Source: Lytechinus pictus
Taxonomy: Eukaryota > Echinodermata > Echinoidea > Temnopleuroida > Toxopneustidae
Direction of reading: 5' to 3'
NCBI RefSeq assembly: GCF_037042905.1
Contig: NC_087252.1
Location: 19,857,701 to 19,921,700, forward strand
Length of the DNA stretch: 64,000 nucleotides
Shown: one piece after another, positions 1 to 10,148 of the stretch
Position numbering within the stretch: position 1 is the stretch's first letter
How the letters are laid out: each line of letters opens with the position of its first letter
Notes under the pieces: model-generated
Told to the model about the DNA's origin: nothing
The model's input: the letters and a program-made list of their open reading frames with translations, nothing else
Databases searched by the model: none
Program-made: the position numbers and the translations under genes

Positions 1-985
1 ATGCTTGTTATGATCATGCCATCACGAAAAGAGCAGGATTCAAAAGTGTTGGATGAAGTCTGAATTGAAAAGCTGCAAAACGAGCAAAAAAGTTTGGAAA
101 TCTGAGTTTGGCCATTAATTTCTCCCGACTCCAAATTTTGCACAATGCATATTTGATATCTTTCAAAAGATCATTTGATTCTCTTTAAAATGATCCCATG
201 CTTGTTATGATCATGCCATCAAAAAAAGAGCAAAATTGAAAAGTGTTGGATGAGGTCTGAAGTAAAAAGCTGCAAAACGAGCAGAAATAATCATGAAGGG
301 TCAATACAGAACATGATTCTTTTTGTCTGTGTCAATAAAGATGAAAATCCATTCAAATCAAACCCCTGCTTTTTCATTTCATAATGTTTTGTTGTGGCTT
401 ATGTTTGTTTGTTTTGTGTTTGCTTGTGCAGAGGTGTGTTTGATTCCATTTGAATGTTGATGTTAAGGTGCATGAAAACAATTGCTGAGAATCTCACTCA
501 TCATCATGGAAGAAAAGAACAGTGACTTTCAATATTGTGTCATTTTGCAAATTTTGAATTTTGACCTTGCCCCACATTTCAAGGCACTGCACCTCCATGT
601 GAGCCAAAATCATATCATGGAAAGTATCATTTTAAAGAAAATCAAATGATCTATTCATTGATATTAATTCAACATTGATATTTACTAAAACCGAGGCGAG
701 ATTACCGATCAAACTAAAAAAAAAACGCTTAAAAAACTCACTCATCACCACGGAAAAAGGAACAGTGACTTTCAATATTGTGTCACTTTGCAACTTAATT
801 TTGAATTTTGACCTTGCCCCACATTTCAAGGCACTGCACCTCAATGTGAACCATAATCATATCATGTAGGGTATCATTTTAAAGAAAATTAAATGATCTA
901 ATCATTGATATTAATAATAATTGACATTTACTAAAACAGAGGAGGGAGTTTTGATTAAAGTCGGATTTCCAAACTTTTTTTTGAG
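1..985. mobile_element. Non-autonomous element with CTCAAAAAAAGTTTGG ends, left part cut by window edge
   Basis: The right end reads AGATTTCC-like then AAACTTTTTTTTGAG, the inverse of the left end of the complete copy at 46598-47488. This copy has an internal direct duplication: the GAACAGTGACTTTC block starts at about 518 and again at about 760 (242 bases apart), while the other copy has it once. The short reading frames here have no coding character. Confidence 0.75.
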
Positions 986-1274
986 GAGTTTATTTTAAAG
1001 TGAGAGCACATTTTAACTGACCCACGCAATGTACACGTACTTTTAAAAAGGCTGTTGCAACTGCATTATTACAACTTTCAACAAATAAGGAGAAAAATAT
1101 GCCTCGATCCAAAAGATCCAAGAGTTGTGGCCATTCAGGTAGGGAAACAGCGAAAGAAGATGACATTCAAACAAGGGTAGAAGAAGTGCAGGAAGAGACA
1201 ATTGAAACGGAAGAGGAGGTCAATGACGAGCAGAGCCAAGGTAAAAGAACAAGACATCAAACTAGACAAGGTCC

Positions 1275-2260
1275 AAGTGGAGCGCCTCTGGCATTCTCAC
1301 CTGCATCACGCTATCCAATATAGTAGCAATGCTGACTTTGAAAACTACTATAAAATAATTATTCACAAAAACACCATTTATACAATGATGCAATACTACG
1401 TTCATTGACTATAAATGACATTTGACCTTGATCATGTGACCTAAGACTTGTCAGTGATACTTGATTACCCCTATATCCACATTTTATAAACTGTATCTAA
1501 ACTTTGAAAGTTATGACAGCAATATAGTATTAATCTCCAAAATGGCCAAAGTTTAATAACCTTAAATGACCTTTGACTTTGGTCATGTGACCTGAAACTC
1601 GCACAGGATGTTCAGTAATACTTGATTACTCTTATATTCAAGTTTCATGAATCAGATCTATAAACTTTCAAAGTTATGATGGTAATTCAACAGATCACCC
1701 GAACATCACTAAAGTTCATTGACCTTTGACCTTGGACATGTGACCTGAAATTCGCACAGGATTTTTAGTGATACCTGATTACTATTATGTTCAAGTTTCA
1801 TGAATCAGATTCATAAACTTTCAAATCTATAATGTTAATTTAACAAATACCCCAATTGGCCAAAGTCCATTGACCCTAATTGACCTTTGACCTTAGTCAT
1901 GTGACTTGAAACTCAAGCAGGATGTTTATATACTTATAACCTTATGTCCACGTTTCATGAACTAGGTTCATACATTTTCTAAGTTATGATGACATTTCAA
2001 AAACTCAACCGTAGGGTAAGATTTTGATGTTGATTCCCTAAACATGGTCTAAGTTCATTGACCATAAATGACCTCTGACCTTGGTCTTGTGACCTGAAAC
2101 TCAAGAAGGATGTTTAGTAATGCTTGATAAACCTTATGGTCAAGTTTCTTGAACTAGGTTCATATACTTTCTAAGTTATGATGCCATTTCAAAAACTTAA
2201 CCTTCGGTTAAGATTTGGTGTTGACGCCGCCGCCGCCGGCATCCATCTTTGAGTGCCAAA
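1275..2260. repeat. TGACC-core interspersed repeat, copy A
   Basis: Begins with GTGGAGCGCCTCTGGCA and then holds about five degenerate units of roughly 150-170 bases. Each unit carries a TTGACCTTGGTCATGTGAC-like core, a GAAACTCG..CAGGAT block and an AGTTTCATGAA block. It ends with a GCCGCCGCCG stretch. The same order is seen in copy B at 24.5-25.7 kb. Confidence 0.75.
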
Positions 2261-2269
2261 TATGTGCAT

Positions 2270-2573
2270 ATCCCGCCCCTTGGTCGTATGAAACTCTTAT
2301 CACTCGTAACAAAATCTTTATAACTCGTTCATAGCTCGCTTTAAGTCGTATAAAGGTCACCGCAACTCATACTAAGCTCGGCCTGACTCGTTTCGCGCTC
2401 GGTTCACTCGTACAGCGAGCGTAGTGAACTCGATGTTGAGTCTTTTGTCACTGAAGCAAATTCCAGGAAAAAATGTAAATTTCACGCGAGCTTGTGCGAG
2501 CTAAGGCGAGTTAAAGCTCGCGCAGCTCGCGTATGACTCGCAACTCCAACTCGCCAAAGTGGAAACCTTGCTT
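2270..2573. repeat. CTCG-rich repeat
   Basis: Dense short ACTCGT, GCTCGC and CGAGCG words (for example AGCTCGCGCAGCTCGCGTAT), GC-rich against an AT-rich background, with no open frame. It directly abuts the left arm of the large inverted repeat. Confidence 0.5.
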
Positions 2574-3878
2574 ATAGTTACATATGCCTTATATATATCC
2601 AATTCTTAAACACTTATCAAACTAGCTGCCATTAATGGCAAGACATGTGCTAGGCTAGGGCTCGCTTAGGCTAGCGCATTAACTTTACCTCAAATCTGGA
2701 CCTGTCTAATGCCTAGTACTAATCAGTGTTGTAGTGCCTTGGCCTTGAACATTCAAGCCTTGGCCTTGGCCTTGAGGATTTTGAGCCTTGAAATTTCAAG
2801 GCATTTTCAAGGCATTTTCAAGGCATTTTCAAGGCATTTTCAAGGCATTGTCAAGGCCTTTTCAATGAATTTTGTATTTTGTACTTTCATTTGTTTTAAA
2901 TAAGTAATTATAAATGTTTCAATTGTTTTTTATATTTAATGACACTATAATGGTCAATACTACCCGTCACCAGTAACATTAGCAGCAGCAGCAGTAGTAA
3001 GTGTACTAGCAGTGTCATCGATTGTAATTGTCACCATTATCAAGAATTTTCAAACAAAGAATACATCAGTTATGAAAATTAGCATTATGTATTGGTAATG
3101 TGTTGTAATCATGACTAATGATGATAATGACAGTAAATAATAATGATCAAGATCAAGATAATCGTGCTTTGATGGCAAGAATAAATTTGACATCTGACTG
3201 CAATTTTGACAACAATTTTCGTACTTTAAACATAGCTAACTCTAAAGCACGATAACAAGGTTGATTTCTATTCCATTAGGATTTTCCTTGTATTATTTTC
3301 TTTGGCCAACAAGAATGTTTTAAGTCTTCATGATATTCTGAAAAGATTTGGTAAACTTGAACACAGTCTTCAATTTTGTCATATCCAAATGGGTTATGTC
3401 AATGGCATGATGAGCCAGAAACTTTGAGGGGCCAAGCATGGCATATAGAGCAAAATCTCTGTCAAAAAAAAAGAAGAAAGCGATTGAAGCGAGCGAGTGA
3501 ACAAAATTTGTCCCCCTCTTTCTATAGGAAAAGCTAATTTTGCGATAGAATGCTTAAAAAATAATATCACATTTACTCCATCTTTTTCTTTCCCTTCCCC
3601 CCTTATCTAAGTGTATTCTTGGTGGTGGAACTTCTTCTTCTCTCTATCTCTTTTCTAAATTGTATATTTGTTTTGGGTCAGATTGACAAAACAAAGGGGG
3701 ACAATGTTTACTTCTTTTTAATCATATATCGTTCAACAGTGAATTTAATTTCTTTACAGTTTCAAGGAAATAAACAACGTATTTGTTTTTGTGTCAATAT
3801 GGTTTCAAGAAATAATGATTAATAAAAAAATAGTAATTGAATAATTAATTATTATTAATATTATCAACAAGTATTAAT
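2574..3878 (+). repeat. Left arm of a large inverted repeat
   Basis: Reads in the opposite sense to 5947-7119 over its whole length, starting ATAGTTACATATGCCTT and ending CAACAAGTATTAAT. The left arm is longer partly because AAGGCATTTTC is repeated about five times at 2795-2850. Both arms carry the same AGCAGCAGCAG-type and GACAATGTTTAC blocks. No coding content recognised. Confidence 0.85.
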
Positions 3879-3900
3879 GATGGCAAGACATGTCCTAGGC

Positions 3901-4491
3901 CGCATACATTCGTAATTCCGAAGCTTCGTTATTCCGAAGGTTCGGATATTCCGAAGGTTCGTTATTCCGAAGGTTCGTATTTCCGAAGGTTCGTAATTCC
4001 GAAGGTTCGTTAGTCCGAAAAAGAAATGAGGTTCGTAATTCCGAAGGTTCCTTAGTCCGAAAACGAAGTGAGGTTCGTAATTCCGAAGGTTCGTTAATCC
4101 GAAAACGAAATGAGATTCGTAATTCCGAAGGTTTGTTAGTCCGAAAACGAAATGATTAACGAACCTTATTTCGTTTTCGGACTAACAAACCTTCGGAACA
4201 ACGAACCTTATTTCGTTTTCGGATTAACGAACCTTCGGAACAACGAACCTTATTTCGTTTTTGTATTAACGAACCTCCGGTACATCGAACCTTATTTCGT
4301 TTTCGGATTATCGAACCTTCGGAATAACGAACCTTCGGAATAACGCCACAAATGTTCGGATTAACGAACCCTTTTACGTTTTCGGATTAACGAACATCGA
4401 GGTAAAGGCAATTTTCGTGTTTCGGAATTACGAACCTTCGGAATAAAGAACCTTTGGAATTACGAACCTTCGGAATTACGAAGTGTAACCG
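3901..4491. mobile_element. Foldback MITE built on TTCCGAAGGTTCGTTA
   Basis: The whole element is a near-palindrome of repeated TTCGTAATTCCGAAGG words in the left half and CCTTCGGAATTACGAA in the right half. The ends match inversely (CGCATACATTCG / CGGTTACACTTCG). Flanks TCCTAGGC (3893-3900) and TGCTAGGC (4492-4499) form an 8-base target duplication with one mismatch, which points to hAT-type transposase. Confidence 0.75.
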
Positions 4492-4570
4492 TGCTAGGCT
4501 AGGGCTAGCTTAGGCTAACGCATTAACTTTACCTCAAATCTGGACCTGTCTAATGCCTAATACTAATAGT
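4492..4570 (+). repeat. Third, partial copy of the inverted-repeat arm segment
   Basis: GCTAGGCTAGGGCTAGCTTA through GTCTAATGCCTAATACTAAT matches 2649-2724 in direct orientation. With 3874-3900 on the other side of the foldback MITE it rebuilds an arm segment split by that insertion. Confidence 0.75.
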
Positions 4571-4764
4571 AATAGCCGACTAATGCCATGGTTTAAAACT
4601 TCGAACCAAATTCCGAACTTTACGTTTGATTTTATTTAACATGGTTTAATATTTCTAGTCCGTATACAGAACCAGTCCTAGATCTAAAAAAATATCTTAG
4701 TTCTAGTCTAGTCTCTAGATCTAGACTCTGATCTACGCTGTATCAGCATGGAACAACTAGTGTA

Positions 4765-5930
4765 CCAAGGGGGGGGGGGGGGGGGGCGCAGACTGCCCCC
4801 TGACAATTTACAACTGATCCAGGGGACGTGCCCTCCCCCCTTTGAGAAGCCAAATCAATAGTTTGTAATGTCAAAATGCAACAAAAAAAGACTTATGTCC
4901 CCTCTTTTGAACGTGAAGATCTTTTTTTTTTGCTTGTCAATTTTTTTTCAGCTAAGAAATCCTTAATTTGGGGGGGAAGACGGGGATCAAGATCACTGAC
5001 GTTAGTTTGTGCCTGACGTTATAATACGTTCCATGCAATGCAGTGGCGTAGCTAGGATTTTTTTATGGGGGGGGGGGGGGCACTGGAGGGTCCTTGCTTT
5101 TTCGGGGGGGGGGGGGCCACCGGCCATTTTTTCCGGTGTGTGTGTATGTGTCACGAGGGTGGATCAGACTTTCGCCAATAGGGGACGGGGCCCGAAATTA
5201 TTTCACCTATGTTTTCCCCGATCAGTCACTTCTTAGTTTTATTCTTATAAAACAACATAAACATGAAATAATCTCAAAAGCCTTATAAAAAGTGTGAGCG
5301 CAAAGCGCGAGCTCAAAAATTTGTGATATTCCAACCTGAAAACTGGACACTCTAAGCATTTTTTTTGTGAACGGGAAGAGAACGAGTACAATAATTGATG
5401 CGAGTGCAGGAAGCCAGCCAAAAATTTGTGATATTCAAACCATTAAGCAACATTCTATACATTTTTGTAACCATGAGCAGGATTAGTACTGTACTAAACA
5501 ATAATTGATGCAAGCACGATTCAAAATCTGTGATTTTCGAACCTAAAATGTATTATGTTTTATTATTAAAGAAGGTATATTTCTTTTTTTAAAAGGGCAT
5601 ATTTCATTTGGAAATAAAAATCCTACAGGGATTTTTTTTTTGGGGGGGGGGGCAAGAGAGCACAAAACGCAAGTTAAAATTTTTAAATGCTTAAACTAAA
5701 AATGAGTCATTTTTAGGACTCTTGTCAGCTTTAATTTTTTTTTTCTGCTTACAACCACTTTTAAATTTCAATTCTCATTTCTTGTATCTTCTACACTTAT
5801 TTTACCTTAAAAAAACAGAATAAAGAATACTAACAAAATAAAGTTTTATTCAAAAGGATATAAAGTAAACAGGGCGCACCCCATACCCTTAGTTGGGAGA
5901 GGGTAAATCTTAATTATTTCTTTAAACAGT
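4765..5930. repeat. Poly-G / GCGC-hairpin repeat region
   Basis: Holds G-runs of 10-18 bases (about 4770, 5067, 5104, 5642) and a CAGTGGCGTAGC start at 5041 like the hAT-like ends elsewhere in the window. It also contains GAGCGCAAAGCGCGAGC and repeated AAAATTTGTGATATTC words. The right end of the element could not be defined. The short open frames are Gly runs and are not genes. Confidence 0.55.
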
Positions 5931-5946
5931 TAATCAATCATTAATT

Positions 5947-7119
5947 ATTAATACTTGTTGATAATATTAATAATAATTAATTATTCAATTACTTTTTTTT
6001 TTATTAATCATTATTTCTTGAAACCATATTGACACAAAAACAAATACTTTGTTTATTTCATTGAAACTGTAGAGAAATTAAATTCACTGTTGAACGATAT
6101 ATGATTAAAAAGAAGTAAACATTTTCCCCCTTTGTTTTGTCAATCTGACCCAAAACAAATATACAATTTAGAAAAGAGATAGAGAGAAGAAGAAGTTCCA
6201 CCACCAAGAATACACTTAGATAAGGGGGAAGGGAAATGAAAAGATAGAGTAAATGTGATATTATTTTTTAAACAATCTATCGCAAAATTAGCTTTTCCTA
6301 TAGAAAGAGGGGGACAAATTTTGTTCACTCGCTCGCTTCAATCGCTTTCTTCTTTTTTTTGACAGAAATTTTGCTCTATATGCCATGCTTGGCCCCTCAA
6401 AGTTTCTGGCTCATCATGCCATTGACATAACCCATTTGGATATGACAAAATTGAAGACTGTGTTCAAGTTTACCAAATCTTTTCATTCTTGTTGGCCAAA
6501 GAAAACAATACAAGGAAAATCCTAATGGAATAGAAATCAACCTTGTTATCGTGCGTTAGAGTTATCTATGTTTAAAGTATGAATATTGTTGTCAAAATTG
6601 CAGTCAGATGTCAAATTTATTCTTGTCATCAAAGCACTATTATCTTGATCTTGATCATTATTATTTACTGTCATTATCATCATTAGTCATGATTACAACA
6701 CATTACCAATACATAATGCAGACAATTACAATTGATGACACTGCTAGTACACATACTACTGCTGCTGCTAATGTTACTGGTGACTGGTAGTATTGACCAT
6801 TAGTGTCATTAAATATAAAAAAAACAACTGAAACATTTATAATTACTTATAAAACAAATGAAAGTACATAATACAAAATGCCTTGAAAATGCCTTGAAAT
6901 TTCAAGGCTCAAAATCCTCAAGGCCAAGGCCAAGGCTTGAATGTTCAAGGCCAAGGCACTACAACACTGATTAGTACTAGGCATTAGACAGGTCCAGATT
7001 TGAGGTAAAGTTAATGCGCTAGCCTAAGCGAGCCCTAGCCTAGCACATGTCTTGCCATTAATGGCAGCTAGTTTGATAAGTGTTTAAGAATTGGATATAT
7101 ATAAGGCATATGTAACTAT
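5947..7119 (-). repeat. Right arm of a large inverted repeat
   Basis: Inverse partner of 2574-3878, about 1.17 kb, with only scattered differences, so the duplication is fairly recent. The spacer of about 2.07 kb holds a foldback MITE, a third partial copy of the arm's outer segment and a poly-G/GCGC repeat. Confidence 0.85.
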
Positions 7120-8022
7120 GTAAGGGTACCGGTAATTTGACGATGCTAATATTCATTCTGAGCAACTGAACGTGAATGCTTAGAATGGCAGAGTCCACGC
7201 GCATGCGTACTCTTAATCCGAAGACGCAAGTCATGAATATTCATATGTTGGTCCAGAACTCGGTGGGAAAAATAATTTCGCGTGCGGGACGGGGGGGGGG
7301 GGGGGGGGGGGGACTTCAAACTGTAAAAAGTTGATAGCATATCACTGAGAGGGATGGGACCGACTTCCCCTTATACATCATGTTATACCGTTGCAGGAAT
7401 AACAAGGCGAAGAAGAGATGAAAGACTTATGAGAAATTCGTCATCAGCGGCGGCGAATTCTGAATCCGAATGGAACTAATTTTCTTGGATTAGGGGAATT
7501 TAGTTATGTGTTAGACACGGGAAGTAAGTTCGCCTCATTCCTCCATCAACCAAATTAATATAAATCATTTTTGTGCATGTTATAAAATCAACTGTGATTA
7601 GAGAATTAAAATTAAAGGGTATGTTGTTTTTTAAATATCTCTCGGAGATAGTGTTGTTTCATTGGCCTCGCGGTCCTAGGCACGCTAGGGCAAAGGATGA
7701 CTCATAATACTATCAGAATGTTCTTTGATGATGATCAGATCTGATGCACTGAACTATATGGGGCACATGGCACAGGAAATGTGTTTAAATATAAGTCTTT
7801 TATTACGCAATCAAAGTTAAAATTAGCTCATCCGTATGAGTGAGCTTGTGGTGAGACAATGAAAATATATAAATATATTTTTGAGAGAGTAATACAGGTG
7901 TCAGTGTTCCCTTCTCGAAGTCTTATCTTTATCGATAATTCGTTCACTGTCCCGTGGTAAATGAGGTAAATCCCGTTAATTCAATGGGCAACCATTAGAT
8001 TCCATTTATTTTACGACCACCG
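7120..8022. other. No gene recognised; possible 5' region of the NXPE gene
   Basis: Contains a G-run at about 7291-7312 and a stretch at 7390-7527 ending CGGGAA|GTAAGT that would suit a non-coding 5' exon. Its short ATG frames stop at once. No exon of the correct phase (ending phase 1) was found. Confidence 0.25.
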
Positions 8023-8633
8023 TTAAAGGACAAGTTCACCCCAGAAAAATGTTGATATGAATAAATAGAGAAAAATTAAACTAGCATAATGCTGAAAATT
8101 TCATCAAAATCGGATGTAAAATAAGAAAGTTATGGCATTTAAAGTTTCGCTTATTTTTCACAAAACAGTTATATGCACATCTCCGTCGGTATGCAAATGA
8201 GGGAACTGATGACATCACTCACTCACTATTTTTTTTGTATTTTATTATTTGAAATATGAAATATTTTGATTTTCTCGTCATTGTCGTGTGAAATGAAGTT
8301 TCATTCCTCCCTGAACACGTGGAATTCCATCATTTTAACATTTTGTGGTTCAGGCAAGGAGGTCCTAATTGTCAAATTCGTAAAAATTGAAATATTGTAT
8401 AATTCAAACAATAAAAAACAAAAGAAATAGTGAGTGAGTGACATCATCGACTCTCTCATTTGGATGTAACTGACTCGTTCATATAATTATTTTGTGAAAA
8501 AGAAGCGAAACTTTGAAATATCATAACTTTCTTATTTTACATCCGATTTTGATGAAATGTTCAGCTTAGTGCTTGTCTGATTTTTCTCTATTGATTCAAA
8601 TCAAAAATTTTCTGCGGTGGACTTGACCTTTAA
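8023..8633. mobile_element. MITE with TTAAAGGACAAGTTCACC ends
   Basis: Starts TTAAAGGACAAGTTCACCCC and ends with the inverse GGACTTGACCTTTAA. Inner blocks also mirror each other (AAAATCGGATGTAAAATAAG / TTATTTTACATCCGATTTT; GATGACATCACTCACTCAC / GTGAGTGAGTGACATCATC). The centre is AT-rich and non-coding. Confidence 0.8.
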
Positions 8634-9202
8634 AGGAAAATGAAACCGTTGGGACAAGATAGCTTGTGAGAAAACTGAAAAATCAAAGAAACAGATGAAC
8701 GAAAGTTTGAGAAAAATTGAATAAATAATAAGAAAGTTATGAGCATTTGGAGTTTAGATCATTTTTGTAATGTAGATCCTCCCATTGGCAATGCGACAAA
8801 GATGTGTGATGTCACAAGTTATGTGAACAACTTTGCCATTACTTTTGTATATATATTTCACTTACACTGCCTCTTTTATCACATCTACCACTAGATCATG
8901 TATTTTTCTATAGGAGGGCATGTATACAGATTTTCAAAGAACACATTATGGATAAAGAGTTTGTATCACCATTAGAAAGAGCAAAGAGATACATTTTGGG
9001 GACATTTTATAGTCCATCAAAGGGAAAGTTGTTCACATGTGACATCACACATCTTTGTCGCATTGCCAATAGAAGGATCTCCAGAGCATTAGTGATCGCA
9101 ATATTCAAATGCTCATAACTTTCTCATTATTTGTCCGATTTTCCTGAAACTTTCTTTGATCTTATTCTTAGATTTTTCTGTTTCCACACATCCCCCTTTA
9201 AT
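8630..9202. mobile_element. Second MITE abutting the first, TTTAAAGG ends
   Basis: Shares the TTTAAAGG junction with the previous element. The halves mirror: CCCATTGGCAATGCGACAAA / TTTGTCGCATTGCCAATAG, and TTATGAGCATTTG / CAAATGCTCATAA. It ends CCCCCTTTAAT. Confidence 0.75.
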
Positions 9203-9351
9203 TTGGAGTTGTTTGTAATACTCAAAGGGGCTAGACATTTTAGTTTGTAATAAGGTCAGTATATTCCTCCTTTGATCATAATTACTTAGTATTATGCATC
9301 ACAGAAGCCCGTAAAGAGTTTCTTTAGGTAATTACATGAACAATTATTACA

Positions 9352-9576
9352 CACTGGTGCTAAAAAGTTAGTGAACCCCACCAGGAAATGAACATATTTC
9401 ATTTGTTCAAGTTCTGCCATGTGTTAGATATTTAATTGTGAAGTCAGTTGATAAAATATTACATTCAATAAAGCTTACCTCGCCGAACATTAATTGTAGT
9501 GTAATTGTCTCCATTTAACACTCAACCTGAAGGATTGCACTTTCTGGTGGGGTTCACTAACTTTTGGGCACAACTG
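9352..9576. mobile_element. Tc1/mariner-type MITE
   Basis: Terminal inverted repeats of about 35 bases: left AAAAAGTTAGTGAACCCCAC, right inverse CAGTTGTGCCCAAAAGTTAG. The CAGT-type end with a likely TA target fits Tc1/mariner. It lies upstream of the first visible NXPE exon. Confidence 0.7.
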
Positions 9577-9833
9577 TTAATATTATGCTGGTATATCAGG
9601 GTATAAGGTGTGGGCTTTGTTCTCTTTTTTATTTATTTCTTTATTAATTAATTTATTCATATTTGTTACTTTTGAAGGAAGCCCGTTAATTGATTGTCAC
9701 ACTCTCCTGCTTATTGGTATTTTGTAGGACGATGGCCTCACATGCCCTTTTCACTGCAAAGTTGTATATATACATTCACTATGATTATATATTAATTGCA
9801 AATAATATGGTCAGTTTGCCCCTCTTTAAAGTC

Positions 9834-9918
9834 GATGGTATGACTCGGTGGGGGATCGAACCCGCGACCCACTGTTCATAGGACAGACACTTCACCTTTG
9901 AGCCACCAAACGTGGTTC
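9834..9918 (-). mobile_element. tRNA-derived SINE head
   Basis: Inverse strand carries a tRNA-like box B (GGGTTCGATCCCC) and a box A-like TGGTGGCTCAAAGG. No matching anticodon arm is evident, so it is read as SINE rather than a tRNA gene. It ends about 95 bases before the NXPE anchor exon. Confidence 0.55.
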
Positions 9919-10011
9919 ATCTTCTTCCGGCCGTGAAAATAAATCGTCACCCTTTACTTTTACTGAAATTTGATTATTAATAATTTTCTTTTTTTTCTCT
10001 TCCTCTTTTAG

Positions 10012-10148
10012 GTGGGTTCGCGGATACACGCAGAAGATGGTTCATTGCTATAGCATTGTGTTTGACTTCTCTCTTCATGTTCGCTCTCCTGTCACATACC
10101 AGCGAACGGTATGGCGTACCAAGATACGTTACACATCTTACAAATAAG
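10012..10148 (+). CDS. NXPE gene exon: cytosolic end and type II membrane anchor
   Basis: The acceptor is a CT-rich tract ending TTTTAG, and the donor is AAG|GTAAAT. Read in phase 1 the exon encodes an Arg-rich start (TRRRW) followed by a hydrophobic run of about 18 residues (FIAIALCLTSLFMFALL) and then a polar stem. Positive residues before the helix predict a type II signal anchor, as in NXPE proteins. It ends in phase 0, matching the next exon. A tRNA-like SINE head ends about 95 bases upstream of the exon. Confidence 0.75.

Noticed and set aside
3901..4491. CRISPR-like array of TTCGTAATTCCGAAGG repeats
   Set aside because: The repeats have no unique spacers, invert midway, and lie in an animal genome; a foldback MITE explains them.
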